A stretch of DNA of 64,000 nt from Tillandsia leiboldiana (lineage: Eukaryota; Streptophyta; Magnoliopsida; Poales; Bromeliaceae), in NCBI GenBank assembly GCA_029204045.2, contig CM055075.1, positions 27,514,613-27,578,612 on the forward strand, written 5' to 3'. Positions 12,335-23,029 of this stretch are shown in pieces. The notes below the pieces were generated by a model that had not been told where the DNA came from, made no database searches, and saw only the letters and a list, made by a program, of their open reading frames with translations. How positions within the stretch are numbered: position 1 is the first letter of the stretch; every line of letters starts with the position of its first letter. The position numbers and the translations under genes were made by a program.

Positions 12335-13790
12335 AAAGTCTAGATAAGGTAGCAATTTCACTACGACATAGATGAGGGGCCCATTTCAAAATATTATAAA
12401 GCTGAGGGAGTATCTCTACATTTTCGCATACGCCAACCACATTTTTGGATGGTACGTAGTAGTACTACGGAGGCGTTTTAAATGGCTCGATGTTACGGTG
12501 TTCGCTGTTGGGTCTCGCACGGCGGATCCGAGAAGCGGATAACGGGGGCGTTTCGCGCGTACCAACAACGCCACACCTCCCGACATTATCGGGTTGCGAA
12601 ATTTCTTTTACCCTCACCACATTATATTCGTCACCTCCAATAATAAGTGTGTAACTGCAAATTAAGATCCGGCACTATAAAATGCCACGTGGCACGATCC
12701 GTGCGGCTTGCTTCTTAAGCATGTTTGGGGAAAACAAGGAAACTATTCCCTGCACTTGGTGCATCCTTCAATCACGTACACCACACCACTAAGAGAAAAA
12801 GATTTAGATATCGTACACCACACCACTAAGAGAAAAAGATTTAGATATCAATATTTGGTTTGGTACATTTTGGTATTATAGAGTAATTATATAGAATTAA
12901 GTTTTTGTATTTTTAAAAATATCAAATTATTAATATTTGTAAATTTTTAATAATTTGATAAAAAAATGTGCGTAAGTTCCTTAAATTTAGTGGGTGTTTC
13001 GTAGAATATCATAATTTAAGGGATAAATTTTTTAAAATTAATCAAATTGATAGATATTTAATCACATTTCTTAAAAATACCATAAAAACATACTAGAATA
13101 AAATAATTATACATCTAAATAGTATCTTACGTTAATTGAATCAGTTGCGCTGAATATATTATTATATTAACAACTCATTAAAAGGTCAAAACAAGATATA
13201 AACATTATGAAGAAGTCAAATTCTCTACAATTTTATTTATATACACAATCATAAAATGGACTAATAGGAGACACTTACATAGGTTGAAAGTATAATTATT
13301 ATTTTTTTAATAACTATTTTATGTATTATCCGTTTTTAGTGTAAATAGTAAAAAATTTAGTGATTAATATTCGAGACCTGAGTTCGAAATTTAGTTTATT
13401 TATATTTTTAACTAAATTTATTTCAAAAATAAACATTCCATGCATGCGTATATCTTATCCAAAAAAAAAAAAAAACATTCCATGCATGCGTAGTATATAC
13501 AGGTGGAGAAATTTGCCAGTTTGAATCCTGCGGTGCATGAGTTGTACGGATGCAACGGGAGCACGGAATAATTTCTCCTAGAAAAGGGTGAGGTGCGTAC
13601 TGGAGTAAATCGCGTGGAGAGCACGTGGCGGTGACGTTACCGACCGTCGGGATCGTGCGCGTCGCGTGGTCCCACGAGCGCTCAGAGCGACGTCCTCGTT
13701 CCGCACACGACAAGCGGATGGCAATGACGTGCTAACGTTGGTTTACCTGCCACGTCATTCTTAATTATTATATTTTTTTTTTTTTTTAAA
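12335..13790. other. intergenic spacer with a GC-rich island and a short tandem duplication
   Basis: No gene is supported. A ~38-bp unit beginning CGTACACCACACCACTAAGA is repeated head-to-tail at about 12775-12850. TATAAAATGCCACGTGGCAC at 12676-12695 joins a TATA-like string to a perfect ACGTG palindrome (ABRE/G-box type), but no gene follows. A GC-rich island lies at 13540-13740. Confidence 0.4.
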
Positions 13791-14290
13791 AGAGTTTAGC
13801 TATAGTAGCCTCACGTTGGATTTCGTATTTATAAATTAATTTTGCTGATAAAATTTATGAATTGAATATAATTTAACGTATTTGATATTTTTAGGCATTA
13901 AATTTTATACTGTTTCACTATTATTTATTTTAAAAAAAATTAAAATTAATAATTTTTAATAATAAATATAAAATAATTACTATCGGAATAGAATGAATTT
14001 TTAATAAAAATATTTATTCCCTATCTAGATAGAATCTATAACTCTGATTTTAAAGTAAAAAATTTTGATACTCTATTTTTCGTAGATCGCTCGATTTTGA
14101 CCATTTATTTTATACTCATTTGATAGATTTTATTATAATTTCAAAAAATTATAAAATTTGATATTTAAAAATTTTTAAATACTTTAAATCATATTTAACG
14201 ATATGAATCATCGATTCGAAAGCTCAATCATCGAAAATAACTTATGAGTACGAAGGGGTCTATATTCATAAGAATATACTAGTTGTATTC
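13791..14290. mobile_element. possible degenerate MITE
   Basis: Ends near AGCTATAGTAGCCTCACG and CATAAGAATATACTAGTTG are weakly complementary, and the element has the general layout of the family C-like element at 7075-7312. No clear target duplication was found. Confidence 0.3.
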
Positions 14291-14465
14291 AAAAAATAGA
14301 TATGTTACTCATTTTATTCATCTAGAAACTATAATTTATATATATAATATATAATCTATAATCATTATTATCTATTAATTTACATAAATTTTAAATTTTT
14401 TTTGCCGTATGGTAAGTTCTCCTATATCCTTACCGGCGTGTAACATTTTTCTTTTTTTACCAAAA

Positions 14466-14965
14466 TTTTAATTAATGTATTTAAATGGAGCTACTGCCCT
14501 GTACCGTTTACAATTTTTATTTATCTATCTCCAATTATTAATTCATCATTACTTTTCTTTTCCCTCCACTTATATAATTTTTTTTTTTTTTTTTTTTTTT
14601 TTGTCACTTGTTATATTCTCCCTCATCTTCAGCTGTCTTTTTTTATTTCTTCCACTAAACTTTTTAATTAATACATTCAAACGGTCCAACTATATACTAT
14701 TTATAATTTTTATTTCTATATCTCCAATTAATTCACCATGATCCTTTTCCATCCTTTCACCAGACTTTTAATTAATGCATCCAAACGGTTTAGTACCATC
14801 TACAATGCTCACCTCTCCATCTCTAATAAATTTATCAATTTTTTTTTTCTCATCTTTTTTCCAAACTTTTAATTAATGCATCCAAACGGTTTAGTACCAT
14901 CTACAATGCTCACCTCTCCATCTCTAATAAATTTATCAATTTTTTTTTTCTCATCTTTTTTCTGT
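14466..14965. repeat. tandem repeat array, ~100-bp unit
   Basis: A unit beginning TTTTAATTAATGCATCCAAAC and ending in a T-rich run is repeated with spacing of about 101-106 bp at roughly 14662, 14768 and 14869, with a diverged copy near 14466. The last two copies are almost identical, including the Tn...CTCATCTTTTT tail. Confidence 0.7.
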
Positions 14966-15831
14966 AAACGGTCACCTTCCTCATTCCCTCTTTCTTACCA
15001 ATGCGCACCCATCTCTCCCCTCCGTCGCAACCGAAGAGAACATATTTGCCGTCATTATTGCTGTCGCCGAAAAAAATATTATATTATTATTAATTACTAC
15101 TGTAATTTCTACTCGCTGCGAAGCGCGGACTCATTCACTAGTTATATATTAATCCTAAATAATAATTTGTACACGCGGTATCATCACCTTCATTCTTTGG
15201 TGATGGTTCCACCTATTAATTTTGGTCCTTTTTTTTTGAACCGATTTCTCTCTTCTCCTTATTTTGGGTTCAATTCAGTTTCGACTCATCACTTTTATTA
15301 AATTGGTTGAGCTGACTTCTATCTTTTTTTTTTGAATCGGACCAATTATTCAGTTCCGACTAATCACTTTTTTAAAAATCGAATCGACTCATATTATCTT
15401 TCGAATCTTTCTTGTATTAACTTTTCATTTCCCAACCTTTTGAAATGATTTAATATACTATTATTTTTTTGAAATAGTAAAATTTAATAAAAACAACCAT
15501 AAATACTTTTGCATATTTTTTTTTTATATTTTATCAACTATAAATTTTTTTAGCAACACTAATTTGTCGCATGGCCTAGATTACCATGCTAACATGAATT
15601 AAGTTACATAAATAAGCAACTAGGCTCAAAACAAAAAAAAATCAAAAATTTTTAAAAATAAAATTTTTATCTAGAATGAAAGTGAGTGAGATGTGTACAC
15701 AAAAAAGTCCTTCCACTCTCATGTCACTCCATAATTAGGAAGTGACAATTGCACCCTTTTCATTTTGGAAATGTTAAAAGTACATTTCAAAATAAATATA
15801 CTATTCATATTAAAAAGTAGGGATAACATTA
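14966..15831. other. AT-rich spacer
   Basis: Open frames here are short and low-complexity. I see no recognisable gene or element between the tandem array and the next MITE. Confidence 0.4.
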
Positions 15832-16003
15832 GGAAAATACTACTTATACACCTCATTTGGGGGTGTACATCGCACACCCCACTCATTCAATGGGTGGGGT
15901 GTGGTGAGGGGTCACTTCACAATTTGTGAAGTGACCTCCCCACCCTTAAATGGGTGGGTATAAGATGTACATCCCCTTTGGGGGTGTACATGTAGCGTTG
16001 CTC
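15832..16003. mobile_element. family A palindromic MITE, copy 2
   Basis: 172 bp, GGAAAATACTACTTATACAC to ACATGTAGCGTTGCTC, flanked by a perfect 9-bp repeat ATAACATTA (15823-15831 and 16004-16012). The interior palindrome TCACTTCACAATTTGTGAAG marks a subfamily shared with the copies at 33744 and 34206. Confidence 0.88.
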
Positions 16004-16031
16004 ATAACATTAATCTTTCATTTTTGGAGAG

Positions 16032-16040
16032 CCCAATTGA
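16032..16040. repeat. 9-bp target-site duplication, left
   Basis: CCCAATTGA immediately left of the large Mutator-like element. The identical nonamer is at 23613-23621. Confidence 0.9.
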
Positions 16041-16633
16041 GGGGATTTTTTAAAAATAACCCTCTCCAATTTTGAAATTTGCAATCTAACCCTATCAAAA
16101 AAAATTTTGCAAAACTAACCCTACTTTTGCCACCTCGGCGCCACGTAGGGGTGCCAGCGTGAAGGCGCTGAAGCGGTAAGCGCCTTCACAATATTCCTAT
16201 GAAGGCGCTGAACAGCTCAGCGCCTTCATGACTTATGTTGAAGGCGCTGAAGGGTTCAGCGTCTTCATAGAAATATTATGAAGGCGCTGATCTCTTCAGC
16301 GCCTTCATGATATATGCTGAAGGCGCTGGTTCATTCAGCGCCTTCAGCATAAACTATAACCGCGTCGAGGACTTAGTCATTTTTGGTGGAAAAATGGCTA
16401 AGTCCTCAGTGTGAGCCAAAATTGGCTTCTCTGTAAAGGGGCTGAGTAGCTCAGCGCCTTTAGTGATTTACACTGAAGGCGCTGAGTGGATCAGCGCCTT
16501 TAGTAATTTACACTGAAGGCGCTGAGTCGCTCAGCGCTTTTGGTGATTTACACTAAAGGCGCTGAGCCACTCAGCGCCTCTAGTGCAGAACACTAAAGGC
16601 GCTGAATGGCTCAGCGCCTTTAGCTGGGCACAC
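16041..16633. repeat. left long terminal inverted repeat with palindrome array
   Basis: The outer ~105 bp is unique sequence. Next come five palindromes of the form TGAAGGCGCTGA-N5-TCAGCGCCTTCA starting near 16161, 16201, 16240, 16280 and 16319. A spacer then carries the longer palindrome GAGGACTTAG...CTAAGTCCTC (16369-16409). Five more palindromes follow, whose GCTGA cores sit exactly 40 bp apart at 16441, 16481, 16521, 16561 and 16601. Confidence 0.9.
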
Positions 16634-16814
16634 AGCCAACACTTAACATCACATTAAAAAAATCCCAAAATTGTACAACAAGTTCAAGCTTTGACAAAAT
16701 ACATTCACAAACACCAACAAATAACATTGATCAATCAACCAGCAATCATTTCATTCACAGAATCGAGTTAAGTAACATGAAAGAATAAAATTTTCAAAAA
16801 TTGAACTCAAAAGC

Positions 16815-19346
16815 TCAATTTTGAGCACGTCCTCGACCTCGACGTCCTCGGCCACGCCCACGTCCACGCCCTCGCCCTCGCCCTCGCCCTCGCCCACGGG
16901 GAACAGCAAGGCCGATGATAGGTATATCATCGAGAAGCTCGACTGCTGCCGATTGATCGAGCTCCTCGATGATACCACCCTCATCCTGTGACGCTATATG
17001 CTCGATCTCCTGTTGCGATGATGACCTTGGACGACGGCGTGAATATGTCGATGAAAATGATGTCCGTGGGACTGGCGGCGGGAGCGAAGCTGACGTCGAA
17101 GGTCCTGTCATCGGTGCCTGAATGGTCGGAGATGGAGATCGTGGCACCTGAAAGAGTGTAAATAGTTTGTTAATATGAATTTGAAATCTTAATTTGAATT
17201 CTATGCTAAATGGTACCTGATGACTCGAAGTCGCTCCCTCATCGGAAGGTCGGGCTCCCTCATATGAAGGTAATGTCATCGGTGCCTGAATGGTAGGAGA
17301 TGAAGATCGTGGCACCTGAAAGAGTGTAACTAGTTTGTTAATATGAATTTGAAAACTTAATTTGAATTCTATGCTAAATGGTACCTGATGACTCGAAGTC
17401 GCTCCCTCATTTGAAGGTCGGGCTGCCTCTCTGGCCGTAGGTTCAGATGGTACATGCTGTAGTACCATCTGAATATCGCCACTCATTTCTCTCAAAGTCC
17501 GAACAATAGTATCAGTCGGCGGTGGGTGCTGCCAAATCTGGTCGACAATGGTTTGAACATGTCGTAGTGTGTCGGCCTGCATTATAAATTAGAAATTAAA
17601 ATTAAATTTATATGAGGAAAGTTGAATATAGTAAATTTATATATATAAATTTTAATACCAGTGATCTCTCGATATGTCCACGAGGGTGGAAAGTCAGCGG
17701 AGGACGCTGTACTGGATGAGAAATCCATCGTCGTGTAATGCTCCAGTACCACTCCATGTATATGGATGCCGCTTGCAGTGAGTCATCACCAGCAGCCGGG
17801 GCTTGATCAAAAATGTGATCAAGCCTCTCGGACCACCTCTCAATGTGGTCAGCATGAAATGCTATCCAGTCCTCCTCCGCACGCCCACGTACTGTGATGC
17901 GTGGGATGGACTCCACATTGACAGGTATATGCTGCAGGAGACCGAACTGCCGCATGACTCGGTCTGGCACGTGCATCTCCACCATATGAAAGCATATCAG
18001 GACTGTCCGTGCACGCCAGACCACTGAGCCATGCACACAGAAATCAGGTAATGTCTCTATAACCTGATCTGTGTAGGGCATCCATATAACCTGTTAATCG
18101 ACAAAATGATTAGTGTTGAATAAAACATCTACATACTTAAAGTATGTAATAAAAGATCTACATACCTGCGCCTCTCGCTGCTGATCCAGCTCGTCTCTGT
18201 AGAACTCAATGTCACACGTCTTGACATTGGTTCCGTAACGCAGCCCTCCAGTGTTGCCCCATCTAGATTATAAAAAACATATATTAGTTGCATTTATAAT
18301 TGAAATACAAAAATCTACTTTATGAAAAAAAATATCTTACCGGCAACCCAGGGGTCGATCGAGCATCTCGGGCTGATCTAGGATGCGCGTAGGTCGGCCG
18401 ATGTGAAGATGGTCCCAAGACCAGATCTGTAAATTGACGCCAACAGGTTAAATGAATTAAACAAATATATATTACCAATATAAAGATAAATCTGAAATCC
18501 AAAAATCAGATTTTATACCTGCAATAGGGTAGCAAAACAACAGCATTCGGCCTTCCCGTTCCTCGCGGCATCAGCTAGTGCCCGATATAGATACGCCAGT
18601 GTCGCAGCGCCCCACGCATAAGCGCCGCAAATAGCAAAGTCAGCTAAAAGTGGTAGCCACTTTAGATGAACTTTGTATCCGCTGGGGTTTGGCATCAGAC
18701 TACCGCCGATCTGATATAGCATATAAGCGCGGGCGGTAGCTGCGACTAATCCGGCGGGGGCATCCAGAGGTATATCATGAAAAACACGATATAACCAATC
18801 TAGTGATACCTCAGGTTTCTTGAGTTCCTGAGGCGCCGCCCCCAATAACTCCATGCACAGAGCACGCCAGTCGTGGAGGGTGGAACCAGAGACCGGTGCA
18901 CCATGCACACGGAGACCCGAGATGACCGCCACATCCTGGAGTGTGACGGTCATCTCACCGTGGCGCAAATGGAAGGTCTGGGTCTCCGGTCTCCACCTCT
19001 CGGCAAGAGCGCCCAGTAGAGATTGATCGAGTACCAACCGTCGCAGTCGGGATAACCCGTAGAATTAATCCCGACTGGCGAAGCAGGTCGAGTACCCCTG
19101 GATGATCAAGCTCCCACTGGTTCATCTTGCGGCCGTGCTCTGCGAAGGGGACGGGACGATAATCCTGTAATGCAAAAATAAAAAATAGTTAGCTCTTACA
19201 TATAAAATATAGTCAGCTTATTTATAATATTTGAAAAAATAAAAAATTATATCTCTTACCTCAGTCGTGATAAAGGCTGACCTATGGCTATGCTGGTCCA
19301 CCAGTACAGACCCATCAACTGGCCCCGCGTCCTCGTGATCTGCCAT
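16815..19346 (-). CDS. Plant Mobile Domain (PMD/MAIN-like) protein of the Mutator-like element, with apparent frameshift
   Basis: Eight exons are inferred: 19346-19260, 19164-18519, 18426-18341, 18262-18166, 18090-17659, 17576-17385, 17315-17217 and 17147-16815, about 656 aa. Family landmarks appear in order: PVDGSVLVDQHSHRS, LDLLRQSG, ALAERWRPETQTFHLRHGEM, TVTLQDVAVISGL, IWSWDHLHIGRP, and a C-terminal region with WRARTVLICFHMVEMHVPDRV. The tail is an RGRGRG-rich basic run ending at 16815. Exon 2 is one base out of phase: the frame changes at about 19062-19070, where extra bases (TTAA-like) separate QSG from FYGLSRLRRLVLDQSLL. Exon 6-7 sequence is a 168-bp duplication. Cellular PMD proteins (MAIN, MAIL1) act in silencing and genome stability; what the transposon copy does is not known from sequence. 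It may be a pseudogene or carry a sequencing error. Confidence 0.8.
17140..17420 (-). repeat. 168-bp tandem duplication of an intron plus exon in the PMD gene
   Basis: The segment around GGTACCTGATGACTCGAAG recurs at 17212 and 17380, a period of exactly 168 bp (56 codons). Each copy holds a 69-bp intron (17316-17384 and 17148-17216) with CAG/GTACC donor and TTTCAG/GTGCC acceptor. Because 69 is also divisible by three and both introns stay open, spliced and unspliced forms keep the same frame. Confidence 0.85.
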
Positions 19347-19399
19347 CTGCAATTAGCAATGTACATATTAGTAACATGATTGATAGAAATAATTAAATA

Positions 19400-22300
19400 T
19401 TAAGACAAGATAAATATAATTGTGTAAATCATACGCCGGCGTCCTCGTTGCGCTATTTGTGTATTCTGTGGGCAAGTGCTCCTATAATGGCCTTCCTGCT
19501 TACAAATGGAGCATTTCCCTCGTCGGCCACCCCCCTCGTCCATTACATTACGAATACGTGTAGATCGTGGACGACCTTTCTTCCTTCGTAAAGGGGGCGG
19601 TACAATCGGTGGACCTTGGGGTCGTGGCCAGTGGCGTCTATCAGGAACAGGATGTAATTGTGGTGCGTACGTCGAACGATAGCAGTCTGTACTATACCAG
19701 TGTGAAGTAAAATTCTCGTATGGTAATCTCAATTGTGATGTACTACAAACTGCTAACACATGCGAGCAAGGTATTCCTGTTAGATATAATTCACAACATG
19801 AGCATTCGACATTTGAACCATTGACGATCACTTTGTAGTCGAAATCTCCAGTTTTAACTTCAAATTCGGTGAGTCCAAATCTTACAATTTCATGTGCCCG
19901 CGCCGTATCTAAATTCAAATTAATCTGATTTTTTACTTTACTGACAAAAGTGTGAGTCCAAAGTTCACCGTCCTCGCGGCGCTGGCAGAAATAGGTATTA
20001 AGCTTATAAAAAGTAGACGCAACAAAAGCTGTGATAGGCAAACCACGGGTGTCCTTAAGAACCCCATTTAAGGATTCAGAAAGATTTGTAGTCAACATTC
20101 CAAACCGTCTGCCTCCATCAAATGCTTTTGCCCAGTACTCTTTATATCTGTCTAGATTATGGACCCACTCCCATGCATCGTTATCCAACACCTTTAATTC
20201 TTCCTTCAGCTGATTATATTCCGTCGGTGTTGCAGCCTTTCCGATTTTCCAGAATTTACTTAACAATATGTCGGTCTTGAAGCGCTTTTTCATGTTTGCT
20301 CTCATATGTCGAAGACACCAACGATGCGCGTGCCCTCGTGCTGGACGATAGATATCAGCAACTATTTCCTTCAATCCAGGAAATCGATCAGATATTAAAC
20401 AAATCTCTCTATCACGGGTAACATAGCGACGTAAGTTATGCAAAAACCATCGCCAACTCCCGGCATTCTCTCCCTCACAAATTGCAAATGCCAAAGGATA
20501 TAATCCATCATTTGCATCTACACCCGTCGCTATCAAAGCATGACCTTCGTATTTGCCATATAAATGTGTGGCATCAATACTAACCAACGGCCGACAATTT
20601 GCGAATCCATGGATCGAAGGTCCAAATGACCAAAAAACACGATGAAAGGGAGAAATGCCATCTCGCGGCGAAATATGATCCAGATGCCATTGAGTACCAG
20701 GATTATAATTCTTTACCATTGAAAGGTAACGAGGTAAGTCAGTGTACGATTGCTCCCAGCTCCCGTAAATAATTTGTAATGCTTTCATCTTTGATTGCCA
20801 AGCCTTCCAATATGTTATGTCAGTATGGAACTCTGCTTGCACCATATCTCGAATTTCTTTTGGCCTTAAATTAAGTCTAGATTTTAACACCGGAAGGATC
20901 AATTGACATATAAGGGTGGAATTACAGTTACGGTTCGCCGCATTCAGTATTGGAATTACACATGTGTGTGGACCAGCATATGTTTTTACCCTAAAATATG
21001 TCGTATTTTTGGGTACTGAAGCATGTAATCTCCAAGAACATTCCTCTACTAAGCATTTGACAGTGTACGTCGTTTTTGTATATTTCAAAACTTTCATTTG
21101 TACATTATGCTCAATATGCCACCGGTCTAGTGCATCCAATAAAGATGGCTTATCTTGAAAGACACGTCCAGCCCAACTCTCGTCGATGCTAGGTCGACCA
21201 GTATTGATTTGTCGAATATTAAGATCTGTATGATCTACAACATACTGATTAATCCAATTAGTATCGGAAAGAAAACGATCCGGATGATCAATAAATTCAT
21301 TTTCCTCGTCAGGATTGTCTACATAATCATTGCTGATTTGTGGGTTGTCCACTTGAGTGTAAATTGCATTTGCAAGATCATTTAACCCTCCATCATGATT
21401 TTCATCTATATCTGGAAATGGAACATCCGGTTCGTCATCCTCACTACTATTCAGATCATCATGGATTGGTGAATCCTCATGATTAATATCACTATCACCA
21501 CCCCTGTCAACATTATCACCTCCTTCCTCAACATTCGTATCAAATTCATTAATAGCAGGTGGATTCCAATGTTCATAGGAATTAGATAACCTGTAAATTT
21601 GGTAAACATAAAATTCCAACATTGCCATTAATTTAAAACTTAACATTTAATTTATATTTGTACTTACCCCCAATCAGAAGGTTCTAGTTGTAAATGAGAC
21701 ATCCTTGGTTCAATACGGGAGGTCGTGCATTGTTCGCGTGATGTCGTGGCATGCGTGCGGTGTCCGCGTGAGGTCGTGGCTTGCGTGTGTCCGCGTGAGG
21801 TCGTGGCTTGCGCGTGTGTGGTCGTAGGTGCCACACATGTGGTCGTTGGTGGCACACTACTAAACGAGCAAGGTACAACACTCTCAATCGGGTCATACTC
21901 ACTTTCTCTGTAATGTATATAATATTTAAGTCCATTTAAATAATATGCTAAATGACAAAATGACAAAATTATTAGGTTGTTGTTCTAACCTTGTCATTCT
22001 GACACCACCTTCGTGTGGAATATGTTGATCACTCATTACATTGGCGGAAGGACCCAAATCAATATAATTGTGGAGCATACTCGTGTAATAACCTTGCGGT
22101 TCAAAATTTTCCGACGGTTGTAACTCTTTCTCAATGTATACCGTCACAACACCATGATGTTCACATAATCCGATCATTCCCTCCAATGATTCATCATCTA
22201 GTACTTCGTGAGCTAAATATCCACCACCGACCGTGGGACAACCAATAGTAAATTTTAAACGAAATTGTTCTCTTGTACAATTTACTAAACGATACATTCT

Positions 22301-22438
22301 CCTCTCAAACCTACTATATGTACAATCAGAAGGTATCGCGATTAACTTTTTTTGACCGCCGATATATCGTGGACCATTCCCATCGATAACTAATTGTCCA
22401 TCCCAATGAACACTTATGGGCATGCGATTAGTAGCCAT
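19400..22438 (-). CDS. mudrA: MURA-type transposase of the Mutator-like element
   Basis: Three exons (22438-21990, 21907-21668, 21590-19400) join in phase through GT-AG introns of 82 and 77 bp to give 959 aa with no stop or frameshift. The N-terminal ~110 residues have the beta-rich PB1-like region usual in plant MURA (ISVHWDGQLVIDGNGPRYIG). A Thr/Ser/Arg/His-rich repeat and an Asp/Glu-rich linker follow. The transposase core holds SIDATHLYGKYEGHAL (Asp about residue 569), LISDRFPG (Asp about 631) and the TTNLSESLN block. A SWIM zinc finger (CSC...PCSH, about 825-842) and a CCHC zinc knuckle (CSICKQEGHYRSTC, about 921-934) close the protein. An alternative ATG lies 27 bp upstream at 22465. 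It would cut and rejoin DNA at the element ends and make 9-bp duplications, as found here. A possible alternative last intron is described in the findings. Confidence 0.93.
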
Positions 22439-22482
22439 TTCAACTACAAAACAAAATTTAACCACTTCAAAATACTACTTTT

Positions 22483-22786
22483 AACTTCTCACTGTGAGGG
22501 GATCTCTCACAGTGAGCGATCTCTCACTACTGTGAGGGGAAGCTCTCTCACTGTGAGAGAGTGATGTTTACTCTCTCACAGTGAGCTCATAGTGAGTTCA
22601 CAGTGCTTCTAGCCCTAAATTACAGTATTGTTTAAATAGACTTTGCAGCAAAATTATAAGTTGTGTTCTTATCGTTTAAATTTTTATTTTTTTGAGGGGG
22701 GTTAATCAGTGAGAGAGCTAAGCTCTCTCACAGTGCTCTCACAGTGAGAGATCAAGATCTCTCACAGTGAGAGATCAAGATCTCTT

Positions 22787-22827
<41 letters not shown>

Positions 22828-22830
22828 TCA
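22483..22830 (-). promoter_or_regulatory. CTCTCAC/GTGAGAG palindrome cluster upstream of MURA
   Basis: Just upstream of the transposase start are many copies of TCTCTCACAGTGAG and its complement, in two groups (about 22483-22600 and 22709-22800), ending in a (GA)n run at 22794-22824. These are short inverted repeats that could fold or bind a dimeric protein. The position suggests the transposase promoter; the function is inferred. Confidence 0.5.
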
Positions 22831-22855
22831 CAGTTCACAGTGAGAGAGGAGCAAT

Positions 22856-22895
22856 GCGACGGCGACGGCGAAGGCGAAGGCGGCGACGGCGAAGG

Positions 22896-22926
<31 letters not shown>

Positions 22927-22945
22927 GGGCAATGCGACGGCGAGA
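22856..22945. repeat. GGCGAC/GGCGAA hexamer-type simple repeat
   Basis: A run of GCGACG/GCGAAG triplets next to the palindrome cluster. Frames through it give only Arg- or Gly/Asp-runs and are not considered genes. Confidence 0.8.
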
Positions 22946-23029
22946 TCGGCACAAGCTCTCTGCGGGTCTGCGGGATGAAGAAGATGAAGAAGATGAAGTG
23001 CCGCACACTGCTGCCTGCGCGGGGTTATT

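Noticed and set aside
16161..16633. Possible CRISPR-like array because of regular 40-bp repeats
   Set aside because: The units are palindromes with short variable loops inside transposon ends of a plant nuclear genome; no cas genes and mirrored at the other end.
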